Source: an uncultured Anaerolineae bacterium
Lineage (GTDB): Bacteria; Chloroflexota; Anaerolineae; JACIWP01
Assembly: GCA_938049385.1 (NCBI GenBank)
Contig: CALIBQ010000025.1
Span: 64,427-128,426 of the forward strand
Length of the DNA: 64,000 nucleotides
Direction of reading: 5' to 3'
The notes beneath the pieces are model-generated. The model was not told the origin of the DNA, did no database searches, and worked only from the letters and a program-made list of their open reading frames with translations. A program made the translations under genes and the position numbers. The number at the start of each line of letters is the position of its first letter. The first letter of the stretch is position 1. Below are positions 42,803-49,881 of the stretch, in pieces.

Positions 42803-43766
42803 GCTCACGACCTCGGAAGTAGTCTATGACGCTCTGCAGGGTCTCATCCAGGCTGTAGCGCGGACGGTATCCCAGCAGTCGCTCGATCTTTGAAATGTCG
42901 GGCACACGCCGCTGGAAATCCTCGAACCCCTCTTCATAGGCCTGCTCGTACGGGACAAAGACGATTTCAGACGGGCTGTCGGCCAGCGTTTTGACCCGCT
43001 GGGCCAGCGCCAGGATGGTGATCTCTTCGGTGCTTCCCACGTTGAAGACCTGCCCCACCGCCGCCGGCGCCTCGGCCAGCCCGATGATGGCGCGCACCGC
43101 ATCGCGCACATCCAAGAAACAGCGCGTTTGCCGGCCGTCCCCGTAAACGGTGATGGGGGCCCCGCGCAGGGCCTGCCGCACGAAGCGCGGCACCACCATG
43201 CCGTAGCGCCCTGTCTGGCGCGGCCCAATGGTGTTGAACAGACGGAAAATCACGATGGGCAGGCGGTGCTGTTTATGATAGGCCAGCGCCAGGAACTCAT
43301 CCATGGCCTTGGAACAGGCGTAGCTCCAGCGGCTGCGCGTGGTGGGCCCCAGCAGACGGTCATCGTCCTCCCGAAATGGGACCTGCACCCCTTTGCCGTA
43401 CACCTCAGAGGTCGAGGCCAACAGCACCTTACAGCGGTAGCGGTTGGCCAGGCGCAGGACCATGGCGGATCCGTAGACATTCGTCTCGATGACCTGCACC
43501 GGCCGGCTGACCACCAACTGCACCCCCACCGCCGCCGCCAGATGAAAGATGACATCGCACTCGCTCACCAACCGGTCCATGACGGTTTCGTTGGTGATGG
43601 TCTCGATGGCGAAGCGGAAGGAAGGGTGGCCGACCAGGTGGGCGATATTCTCGAAGCGGCCGGTGGAGAGGTCGTCTATGATGGTGACCTGATGACCCTG
43701 CGCCAGCAGGGCTTCTGCGAGATGACTGCCGATGAAGCCGGCACCGCCGGTGATAAGCGCGCGCAA
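42771..43766 (-). CDS. NAD-dependent sugar-nucleotide epimerase/dehydratase
   Basis: A 331-residue extended short-chain dehydrogenase. The Rossmann motif GGAGFIGSHLAEAL (7-20), DDLSTG and the catalytic Ser plus YACSK (Tyr-x-x-x-Lys, about 151-155) are present. A substrate loop with NTIGPRQTGRYGMVVPRF and the RCFLDVRDAVRA region follow. It resembles UDP-glucuronate decarboxylases or UDP-glucose 4-epimerases but is not the galE-like gene at 48045. It likely makes a surface-polysaccharide precursor. Operon neighbours are ptb (18 bp upstream) and the SMR gene (32-bp overlap). Confidence 0.88.
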   Translation of the reverse strand: MRALITGGAGFIGSHLAEALLAQGHQVTIIDDLSTGRFENIAHLVGHPSFRFAIETITNETVMDRLVSECDVIFHLAAAVGVQLVVSRPVQVIETNVYGSAMVLRLANRYRCKVLLASTSEVYGKGVQVPFREDDDRLLGPTTRSRWSYACSKAMDEFLALAYHKQHRLPIVIFRLFNTIGPRQTGRYGMVVPRFVRQALRGAPITVYGDGRQTRCFLDVRDAVRAIIGLAEAPAAVGQVFNVGSTEEITILALAQRVKTLADSPSEIVFVPYEQAYEEGFEDFQRRVPDISKIERLLGYRPRYSLDETLQSVIDYFRGREHDQDNTADPV

Positions 43767-43784
43767 CTCCCGCTGTGCCCCCTG

Positions 43785-44708
43785 TCAGGATGAATGCCGG
43801 CGCTGATGCTGGACGATGATGGCGGCCATCGCCAGGGAGAGGAAGCGCGTTTCCGCCGTGTCCGCCCGGGAGCTGATCAGGATGGGCACGCGCGCGCCGA
43901 CGACCAAGCCGGCCATCCTGCCCTGGCCGAAATATTGGATGGATTTGGCCATGATATTGCCTGAGACTACATCGGGCACGATGAGGATATCAGCGCGGCC
44001 GGCCACCGGGCCAGAGACGTTCTTGACGCGGGCCGAGTGGGGCGAGATAGCCACGTCCAGGGACATGGGACCGTCCACCACCGCGCCCTCGACCCATCCG
44101 TCGCGGGCCATGCGGCTGAGGGCCAGGCTTTCAATGGAAACTGGCAGGCTGGGGTCCACATCCTCAGTGGCGGAGAGGATGGCAACCTTGGGACGTTCCA
44201 GCCCGAAACAGTGGGCCACATCCACCGCGTTCTGGATGATCTCCACCTTCTGGTAGATGTCCGGGCGCACCACGACGCCGCTGTCGCTGATATAAATCAG
44301 GCGGTCCATGCGGGGAATCTCGAAGATGCCGACATGGGAAAGGAGCCGGCGCTCGCGGATGCCGCCCTCGCGGCGCAGTGCCGCGCTCAGCAGTTCATCG
44401 GTCTTGATGTTCCCCTTGACGATGACGTCGGCGCGCGCTTGGGCGGCCAGGCTGACCACATCGAAAACCGCCCGTTTAGGCTCCGGCTCGTTCAGCACCG
44501 TGATGCCGGCCAGGTTCAGGCCGTTCTCCTCCGAGATCTGGTAGATGAGCCGCTCATCCCCTACCAAGGTCACTTCCGCCACGCCCATCTGATGGGCCTG
44601 GACGGATGCCTGGAGGACCTCCTTATGGGCCGCCGCCGCCACCGCCGCGCGCACCGGACCGCCCTTTTGCGCCTGCTCAACCATTTGCGCGAATGTGGAG
44701 ATGATCAT
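43785..44708 (-). CDS. ptb: Phosphate butyryltransferase/acetyltransferase family protein
   Basis: A 307-residue Pta/Ptb-family enzyme that exchanges CoA and phosphate on short acyl groups. Family features are AAVAAAAHKEVLQASVQA at the start, ADVIVKGNIKTDELL, SHVGIFEIPRMDRLIYISDSG, and a C-terminal GRADILIVPDVVSGNIMAKSIQYF. Butyryl or acetyl specificity cannot be told, and no butyrate kinase is in the window. It is the first gene of the operon running to the amidase and has a clear promoter. It could link acyl-CoA to energy conservation in fermentation. Confidence 0.9.
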   Translation of the reverse strand: MIISTFAQMVEQAQKGGPVRAAVAAAAHKEVLQASVQAHQMGVAEVTLVGDERLIYQISEENGLNLAGITVLNEPEPKRAVFDVVSLAAQARADVIVKGNIKTDELLSAALRREGGIRERRLLSHVGIFEIPRMDRLIYISDSGVVVRPDIYQKVEIIQNAVDVAHCFGLERPKVAILSATEDVDPSLPVSIESLALSRMARDGWVEGAVVDGPMSLDVAISPHSARVKNVSGPVAGRADILIVPDVVSGNIMAKSIQYFGQGRMAGLVVGARVPILISSRADTAETRFLSLAMAAIIVQHQRRHSS

Positions 44709-44777
44709 ATCCCAGCCCCCTCAGCGAACCATTGACACGGGTATGCACAAGGCCATCCGGCTTCTCGACACCCCATG

Positions 44778-44806
44778 TTTATAACACATCTGCACTGCTG
44801 GGTCAA
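44778..44806 (-). promoter_or_regulatory. SigA-type promoter of the ptb operon
   Basis: On the minus strand TTGACC (44801-44806), 17 bp, TATAAA (44778-44783). Its -35 box lies 14 bp from the repeat element starting at 44821. Confidence 0.82.
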
Positions 44807-44820
44807 AGAAATGGTGATAA

Positions 44821-45001
44821 GGGTATCGAAAGAGTCCAAACATACAATCTGGTGAAAGAGCGGCCTGGCGGCGGAAGTCACAGCAACAATTGCGAAGCCT
44901 GCGTAGGCTTCGCGGAGTCGGCGCAGGCCCGCAGTTTCAACTGTCAGGCAATGCGCCAATACCCGCAAATCGAATGATAATCTTGACCTTTTTCAACACC
45001 C
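44821..45001 (-). mobile_element. MITE-like inverted-repeat element, copy 2 (inverted)
   Basis: Relative to the copy at 47502 this one is inverted. It begins at 44821 with GGGTATCGAAAGAGTCCAAA, a diverged form of the complete copy's right end, and finishes with CTTTTTCAACACCC (44988-45001). The body holds GCGGCCTGGCGGC, GAAGCCTGCGTAGGCTTCGC and CAGTTTCAACTG. It is non-coding and lies between the ptb promoter and the end of the FtsZ-like gene. Confidence 0.78.
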
Positions 45002-45044
45002 ACTGGTGATGAAGGTATCGAAAAAGCACTGCTGGCATATCGTT

Positions 45045-46352
45045 TCAAGGTTCCAGCGCATCCCCGGTCAGGAAAGACGGAATGGTGAAAGCATCCTCCG
45101 CTGTGCGCGGCGCCGGCGCCTCCGCTATCCCCACGAATGCCGCCCACAGCGGCGCTTCCAATTCAGCGGATGTCCAGGCGCCGATGGCAAAGGAGGCCGC
45201 CGGCGCCAGCAAACCCTCCATCACGGAGGTCACCTGCTGTACCTCTGCCAGCGTCAGGTCCACCGGCCCCTCCAACAGGCAGAGCGCTCGAGAGAACCGC
45301 CGGCGCAGGCCGCGCCGCTCCCCGATGTCCCGCAGTCGCGCGCAAACCTCCTGCGCCCGCTGGGCGCCGGCGCTTTCGGCGAAGAGCAGTTCGGACGCGC
45401 TGGCCGCGTCCAGGATGGCGCGCAGGCCGGCCAGGTCCAGGGGGAATACTCCGTATCCGAGCACCGAGGCCGCCAGGCCGGCCGCCAGCCGCGCCATGCG
45501 CTCCTCCATACGGCGCAGGCTCTCTGCGGCGGTGAGGGACACGCTTTCCCCCAGGAGCATGTCATTCGGGAGCGCCAGCACACAGTGCGCTGTTTGCTGG
45601 AGGCCGGCCAATCCTTCTTCCGCCAGCAGGCGCCGGCGCTGTCCCTCGAAGCGGAAGGGCAGGGTCACGATCCCGATGGTCAGGGCGCCGGCTTCCCGCG
45701 CCAGGCCAGCCAGGTAAGGAGCCAGCGCGGTGCCTGTCCCTCCGCCCAGGCCGGCCAGCAGGATGAGCATATCCGCGCCGGCCACCGCGCCGGCAAGGAT
45801 CTCGTGGCAAGAGGCGGCGATGCGTCGGCCCAACAACACATCGCCCCCCAAGCCATAGCCCTCCGTCCATTCGGTGCCCAGCACCAGATGATGGTCGGCT
45901 TCGGCGGTCAGCACCTCGTGGACATTGGTGCCGGCGGCGATCAGCTCCGCCGGTAGGGCGAAGCGCCGGCGCACCTGCGTCAGGACGCGTGAGCCTGTCC
46001 CGCCCAAGCTAATAATGCGCACGCGGGGCGCCACCAGCGCCGGGTCGAGGGGAGAAGAAAGGCCGGCCAGGTGGGTGAAAGGCGCCAGGCTCTGTGCCAG
46101 CCAGGCGCGGGCACCCGGCACCAAGCGGTAGCGAAGGGTAGGGGCACCTCGGCGTGCCGGCCGGCCCTCCTCCGGCTCGGCTTCAATCCATCCGAGGCGT
46201 TTGAGGCGCGTGATCTCCGTGCGGACGCTGGGTTCGCGCAGGCCGGTGCGCTGGACCAGCTCCGCCACCGTAAAATGAGGGAGCTGGAGGATTTCCTGCC
46301 GAACGCGCAGGCGGACCTGTCCTCGCTGGGCCATCGGTATCATCCCGGTCAT
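45045..46352 (-). CDS. FtsZ-like GTPase fused to an N-terminal winged-helix DNA-binding domain
   Basis: A 435-residue fusion. Residues about 12-80 form a winged helix-turn-helix (RQEILQLPHFTVAELVQRTG, PSVRTEITRLKRLGWIEA). Residues about 110-330 match the FtsZ/tubulin GTP-binding fold: SLGGTGSRVL (T1), GTNVHEVL (T2), GYGLGGDVLLGR (T3), AGLGGGTGTALAP (T4, 200-212), TLPFRFEG (T5) and PNDMLL (T6). In the T7 loop the FtsZ pattern NxDxxD is P304-L-D306-L-A-G309, so one catalytic Asp and the Asn are lost. It is unlikely to be the division FtsZ. A DNA-bound or regulatory polymer is possible. It lies 35 bp after manA, with its own candidate promoter. Confidence 0.9.
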   Translation of the reverse strand: MTGMIPMAQRGQVRLRVRQEILQLPHFTVAELVQRTGLREPSVRTEITRLKRLGWIEAEPEEGRPARRGAPTLRYRLVPGARAWLAQSLAPFTHLAGLSSPLDPALVAPRVRIISLGGTGSRVLTQVRRRFALPAELIAAGTNVHEVLTAEADHHLVLGTEWTEGYGLGGDVLLGRRIAASCHEILAGAVAGADMLILLAGLGGGTGTALAPYLAGLAREAGALTIGIVTLPFRFEGQRRRLLAEEGLAGLQQTAHCVLALPNDMLLGESVSLTAAESLRRMEERMARLAAGLAASVLGYGVFPLDLAGLRAILDAASASELLFAESAGAQRAQEVCARLRDIGERRGLRRRFSRALCLLEGPVDLTLAEVQQVTSVMEGLLAPAASFAIGAWTSAELEAPLWAAFVGIAEAPAPRTAEDAFTIPSFLTGDALEP

Positions 46353-46366
46353 TGCCAGATGGCCTC

Positions 46367-46395
46367 ATCATAATACACGCCGGCGCATCAGGCAA
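46367..46395 (-). promoter_or_regulatory. Candidate promoter of the winged-helix-FtsZ gene
   Basis: On the minus strand TTGCCT (46390-46395), 17 bp, TATGAT (46367-46372). The -35 box overlaps the end of manA. The start would be near 46360, giving a very short leader to ATG 46352, or about 26 nt to the in-frame ATG 46334. Confidence 0.6.
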
Positions 46396-47410
46396 GCGCT
46401 GGCGCTGGCACATAGGTCCGCAGGAAGGCCGAGGGGCTGGAGGCTGTCCAGCAGTATGTGCCCAGGCACGCCGGCAGGAGGACAAACCGCACGCCGGCAA
46501 ACTCCAACCGTCCGCCGGCCCATTCCAGCGCGGCGCTCCCGTGCAGGATGCCCCAGATTTCAAACGTTTCACCACTGCATACGCCCTGCCGCCTCGCGCC
46601 GGCGTCCAGCTCCCAACGCTCGGTCGCGAAATAGGCGGACTGTCCCAGCAGTTCCCCGCGCGCCCCCGGCGGGGCCGGCAGAGGCGCTGGCTGTGCCGGC
46701 CCCGGCCTCACGAAGCCGAAATCCACCACCTCCAGCGCCTTTTCGATGTGCAGCGGGCGCGGCCGGCCGTCCGGCCCCAGACGGTCCCAATCGTAGACGC
46801 GGTAGGTGAGGTCGGAGGTCTGCTGTATCTCCACCACCAGCACGCCGCCCAGCAGGGCATGCACGGCGCCGGCCGGCACCAACACCGCATCTCCCGTCCG
46901 CACCGGCAGAAAGTGCAGGCATTCCTCCAGCCGGCCTTCGGCGAGAGCGCGGCGGAACCGCTCCCGATCCACCCCGGGCTGGAGGCCGTAGATGATGTGG
47001 GCATCTGGTTCCGCGTGCAGGAAGTACCACATTTCGGTCTTGCCCCATTCGCCGGCCTCGTGCTGGGCGGCATAGCCGTCGGGAGGGTGCACCTGCACGC
47101 TGAGCCGGTCAGCGGCATCCAGGAGCTTGATGAGCAGGGGAAAGCGCCCTCGGGCCAGGGCATCCTCACAACGCCGGCCGACCAGTTCCTCGCCGTACGC
47201 CTGCATGATTGCAGTGAGGGGCAGGCCTTCCAGGGGGCCGGCGTCCACACGCGTGGGGGAATCGGGATGGCCGCTGATTTCCCAGCTCTCCGCCACGGGC
47301 ACAGCCGGCGGCAGACTGCGGCCCAATCGTTCCAGACCGCGTCCGCCCCACAGATAATGGCGATATTCGGGCTGAAAGGTCAACGGATATAACGCTGTTC
47401 GCCGATTCAT
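46388..47410 (-). CDS. manA: Class I mannose-6-phosphate isomerase
   Basis: A 340-residue zinc cupin enzyme interconverting mannose 6-phosphate and fructose 6-phosphate. The zinc and active-site motifs are SVQVHPPDGYA, GKTEMWYFL, VPAGAVHAL and EIQQTSDLTYRVYDWDR. The start follows GGAGAGAGG. It supplies GDP-mannose precursors or channels mannose into glycolysis. It sits upstream of the winged-helix-FtsZ gene, 35 bp away; the metabolic link between them is unclear. A weak candidate promoter (TTGGCT, 17 bp, TAGATT on the minus strand) lies upstream. Confidence 0.94.
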   Translation of the reverse strand: MNRRTALYPLTFQPEYRHYLWGGRGLERLGRSLPPAVPVAESWEISGHPDSPTRVDAGPLEGLPLTAIMQAYGEELVGRRCEDALARGRFPLLIKLLDAADRLSVQVHPPDGYAAQHEAGEWGKTEMWYFLHAEPDAHIIYGLQPGVDRERFRRALAEGRLEECLHFLPVRTGDAVLVPAGAVHALLGGVLVVEIQQTSDLTYRVYDWDRLGPDGRPRPLHIEKALEVVDFGFVRPGPAQPAPLPAPPGARGELLGQSAYFATERWELDAGARRQGVCSGETFEIWGILHGSAALEWAGGRLEFAGVRFVLLPACLGTYCWTASSPSAFLRTYVPAPALA

Positions 47411-47501
47411 GCGCCTCTCTCCGTTTGCCGCACATGCAATCTATCACGAGGTCGCTTGGGAGCCAAATTTGGGCCGGCGGAGGGGCAAATGGAATATCCT
47501 G

Positions 47502-47662
47502 GAGGGTGTTGAAAAAGCCTGGCAGTTGAAACTGCGGCTGTGTTTGCGGAGTCGGCGCAAGCCGACTCCGCAAAGCCTGCGCAGGCTTCCAGTTGCTACC
47601 GTGGCTTCAGCCACCAGGCCGCTTTTCCACAGATTGCATGTTTGGACTTTTTCAACACCCTC
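47502..47662 (+). mobile_element. MITE-like element with perfect 16-bp terminal inverted repeats, copy 3 (complete)
   Basis: GAGGGTGTTGAAAAAG (47502-47517) is the exact inverse of CTTTTTCAACACCCTC (47647-47662). Between them are nested palindromes: GCCTGGCAG with CCACCAGGC, AGTCGGCGCAAGCCGACT, and AAGCCTGCGCAGGCTT. It is 161 bp with no ORF. No clear target duplication is seen. Related copies lie at 39952 and 44821, and degraded ones at about 52455 and 60028. Confidence 0.85.
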
Positions 47663-47673
47663 ATTCTGGCCGT

Positions 47674-47701
47674 TTGACACCCGTCCCCTCCGATGTATAC
47701 T
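47674..47701 (+). promoter_or_regulatory. SigA-type promoter of the CooT-like gene
   Basis: TTGACA (47674-47679), 16 bp, TATACT (47696-47701). It begins 11 bp after the terminal repeat of the MITE-like element. Confidence 0.82.
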
Positions 47702-47753
47702 TTTCGGCGTATCCCACACAAGGGGGACCAAACCAAGGAGGCCGTGTGCCCGT

Positions 47754-47966
47754 ATGTGTCAGGCGAAAGTCTTTCTGGATGCGCCAAAAGATGAGAACCT
47801 GGTGATGGAGGATGTGGCGCGAATCTTTCGTGAGGCCGGCAATGACGCTCACGCCGAAGTGCTGGTGCTGGTGAACCTGTTCGGCGAGGAGAAGCGGATC
47901 GAGGGCCGCATCGCCAGCATTGACCTTCTGCGGCATCATGTGGTCATCGAACGAGAGGAACCTTGA
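47754..47966 (+). CDS. CooT-like small nickel-binding protein
   Basis: A 70-residue protein beginning MCQAKVFLDAP. In CooT, a nickel-binding accessory protein for carbon monoxide dehydrogenase maturation, Cys2 directly after the initiator Met binds nickel, and that Cys is present here. The rest fits the small beta-barrel family (VLVLVNLFGEEKRIEGRIASIDLLRHHVVIE). ATG 47754 is the only start preserving MC. CooC at 57519 strengthens the CODH link, although the CODH genes themselves are outside the window. A perfect terminator follows. Confidence 0.85.
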   Translation: MCQAKVFLDAPKDENLVMEDVARIFREAGNDAHAEVLVLVNLFGEEKRIEGRIASIDLLRHHVVIEREEP

Positions 47967-47990
47967 GCCTACCGCGGCTTGAGGCCGACA

Positions 47991-48028
47991 GGGCAGGAAC
48001 GGATATCCTGTTCCTGCCCCGGTTTTCC
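47991..48028 (+). terminator. Intrinsic terminator after the CooT-like gene
   Basis: GGGCAGGAAC (47991-48000) and GTTCCTGCCC (48010-48019) form a perfect 10-bp stem with a 9-nt loop, followed by CGGTTTTCC. The convergent galE gene ends at 48045 and may share it. Confidence 0.85.
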
Positions 48029-48044
48029 CTGGCGCAGTAAGCCT

Positions 48045-49028
48045 TCAGCGGTCGCCGTAGCCCTGGGGATGCCGGCGGTGCCACTCCCAGGCGCTGGCGA
48101 CGATATCTTCCAGTGAGGTCCAGCGCGGTCGCCATCCCAGTTCGCGCTGAATCTTGGCCGAGCTGGCGATCAGCACCGGCGGATCACCTGGCCGGCGCGG
48201 TGCTTCCACCGCTGGGATGGGATGGCCGGTCACCTTGCGGCAGACCTCGATTACCTCACGCACGGAGAACCCCCGCCCGTTCCCCAGGTTGTAGATAAGC
48301 CGTTCGTGCTGGTCGAGCGCCTGCAGGGCCAGCACATGGGCGGAAGCCAGGTCATCCACGTGGATGTAATCCCGCACACAGGTGCCATCGGGTGTGGGGT
48401 AATCGGTGCCGAAGATGGCGATGTGCGGGCGCTGGCCGAGCGCCACCTGGAGGGTCAGCGGGATGAGGTGTGTCTCGGGATGGTGGTCCTCGCCCCGTTC
48501 CGGCCGGCCGCCGGCGGCGTTGAAATAGCGCAGGGCGGCGTAGCGCAGGCCGTGGAGGCGCCCGTACCATTCCAGCATGCGCTCCACCATAAGCTTGGAC
48601 TCCCCATACACATTCACCGGGTGCAGAGGGGCATCCTCGGTGATGGGAATTTCCTCCGCAATGCCGTAGACGGCGGCGGTCGAGGAGAAGACCAAGCGCT
48701 GGACGCCGGCACTCACACAGGCCTCCAGCAGGTTCAGCGTCCCACAGACATTGTTGCGGAAATAGCGTCCCGGCTCTTTCATAGACTCGCCGGCCTCGAT
48801 GAAGGCGGCGAAGTCCATTACTGCTTCTATCTGAAAGCGCCGTAGGACATCCTCTATTTGCTCGCGATGCGCCAGGTCTCCCTGCACGAACTCTGCCCCG
48901 GCCGGCACTGCGGCGCGGTGGCCCTTTACGAGCGAGTCGAAAACTACCACCTCATGGCCGGCATCCAGCAGGCACTGCGCGGTCGCACTGCCAATATAGC
49001 CGGCGCCTCCGACAACCAGCACACGCAT
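48045..49028 (-). CDS. galE: UDP-glucose 4-epimerase
   Basis: A 327-residue enzyme interconverting UDP-glucose and UDP-galactose. The NAD motif is GGAGYIGSATAQCL (7-20). Also present are DSLVKGH, SSTAAVYG, the catalytic YGESK (Tyr-x-x-x-Lys, about 146-150), RYFNAAG, the FGTDYPTPDGTCVRDYIHVDDL signature and a C-terminal ELGWRPRW. It provides galactose for glycolipids or wall polymers. It is monocistronic and convergent with the CooT-like gene. GGAGGTG precedes the ATG. Confidence 0.95.
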   Translation of the reverse strand: MRVLVVGGAGYIGSATAQCLLDAGHEVVVFDSLVKGHRAAVPAGAEFVQGDLAHREQIEDVLRRFQIEAVMDFAAFIEAGESMKEPGRYFRNNVCGTLNLLEACVSAGVQRLVFSSTAAVYGIAEEIPITEDAPLHPVNVYGESKLMVERMLEWYGRLHGLRYAALRYFNAAGGRPERGEDHHPETHLIPLTLQVALGQRPHIAIFGTDYPTPDGTCVRDYIHVDDLASAHVLALQALDQHERLIYNLGNGRGFSVREVIEVCRKVTGHPIPAVEAPRRPGDPPVLIASSAKIQRELGWRPRWTSLEDIVASAWEWHRRHPQGYGDR

Positions 49029-49120
49029 CGTATGCTCACCTCCGTTGCAAGGATGAATGGGCGTCAGGAGCTGTCATGATTCAGCAGGGCGGAAAATAAG
49101 GGGCAACCTATCTCGGCCGA

Positions 49121-49600
49121 TCACATACCCGTGATAAACCCCTTGTCCCAGGAGAATGTCCGGCCCGGTGTGCGCAGGTCAATACCCCCCTCGGCGATGG
49201 ACTTCAGCGTCAGCAGGTGCATGGTCCAGCCGACCAGTTCCTCAATTTGCAGTTCGGCCACCGCGGTGGAGTCACCCACATAGGTGCACTGCAGTTTCAA
49301 GAGGGTGACGGTATTCTGGCGGGCCAGTTCGAAGGTGAGCTGTACCGCCGGCCAGGTGAAGCCGAAGCGCCTGGGAGGGTCAAAGGCGGTTACCTTGTGC
49401 AGAGAGATATCTTCGGGGCGCGGGTTTGGGCTCCATATCAGGCGGAATTCGGCATCCTCTCCGATCTCTCCCTCGCAGGCCAGGGCGAACCAGCGCGGGA
49501 TGCCCTGGGGGGTGGCCAATAGTTCCCATACGGTCTGCTGGGGAGCGTAGATAGGCACCTTCAGAACTGTGCGGTTGTGCTGGATAAATGGGATAGCCAT
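49121..49600 (-). CDS. SRPBCC (AHSA1/START-like) domain protein
   Basis: A 159-residue protein with a single SRPBCC fold. It shows the typical opening VPIYAPQQTVWELLATPQGIPRWFA, VTAFDPPRRFGFTWP and the C-terminal GWTMHLLTLKSIAEGGIDLR helix. Such proteins bind hydrophobic ligands or stimulate chaperones such as Hsp90 (AHSA1). ATG 49600 is selected since GGAGG lies 7 nt upstream and a strong promoter is close; the longer frame runs across the tRNA-Sec gene and is not real. The ligand is unknown. Confidence 0.88.
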   Translation of the reverse strand: MAIPFIQHNRTVLKVPIYAPQQTVWELLATPQGIPRWFALACEGEIGEDAEFRLIWSPNPRPEDISLHKVTAFDPPRRFGFTWPAVQLTFELARQNTVTLLKLQCTYVGDSTAVAELQIEELVGWTMHLLTLKSIAEGGIDLRTPGRTFSWDKGFITGM

Positions 49601-49655
49601 GGACGAACCTCCATGGATGCGCGGCCTGGCTGTCCTTTTGCTCGAACGCCGGCCC

Positions 49656-49684
49656 ATTATAGCACGGAATGCCGGCACTGACAA
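49656..49684 (-). promoter_or_regulatory. SigA-type promoter of the SRPBCC gene
   Basis: On the minus strand TTGTCA (49679-49684), 17 bp, TATAAT (49656-49661). Its -35 box is 13 bp from the -35 box of the divergent tRNA-Sec promoter. Confidence 0.85.
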
Positions 49685-49697
49685 TGTTATGTGCCAT

Positions 49698-49726
49698 TTG
49701 ACGCGCAGGCCCCTTCCGGGTATCAT
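49698..49726 (+). promoter_or_regulatory. Promoter of the selenocysteine tRNA gene
   Basis: TTGACG (49698-49703), 17 bp, TATCAT (49721-49726). The expected start, about 49733, falls right at the 5' end of the tRNA. Confidence 0.8.
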
Positions 49727-49733
49727 TATACGT

Positions 49734-49830
49734 GGGGGTGGTTGAGTCCCGGTGGGCTCCGCGGTCTTCAAAACCGTCTGAGGGGCGCTGCTGAGGCGGC
49801 CCTGGTGGGTTCGACTCCCATCCACTCCCG
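49734..49830 (+). tRNA. selC: tRNA-Sec (anticodon UCA)
   Basis: A 97-nt selenocysteine tRNA. The acceptor stem has 8 bp (GGGGGTGG at 49734-49741 with CCACTCCC at 49822-49829), then discriminator G. The D stem is 6 bp with a 4-nt loop, a Sec hallmark. The anticodon stem GCGGT/ACCGT holds the loop CTTCAAA with anticodon TCA at 49768-49770. A long variable arm and a 5-bp T stem with TTCGACT follow. CC but not the final A of CCA is encoded. The genome should therefore read UGA as selenocysteine; SelA, SelB and SelD are not in this window. Confidence 0.96.
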
Positions 49831-49881
49831 CCTTTTGTTTCTCGCACGCCGGCACAGGTCCAGGAGGCTGGAGCACGGGCC

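Noticed and set aside
45045-46352. The FtsZ-like gene as the cell-division ftsZ
   Set aside because: It has an N-terminal wHTH, lacks the T7 Asp/Asn pair and is not beside ftsA or other division genes.
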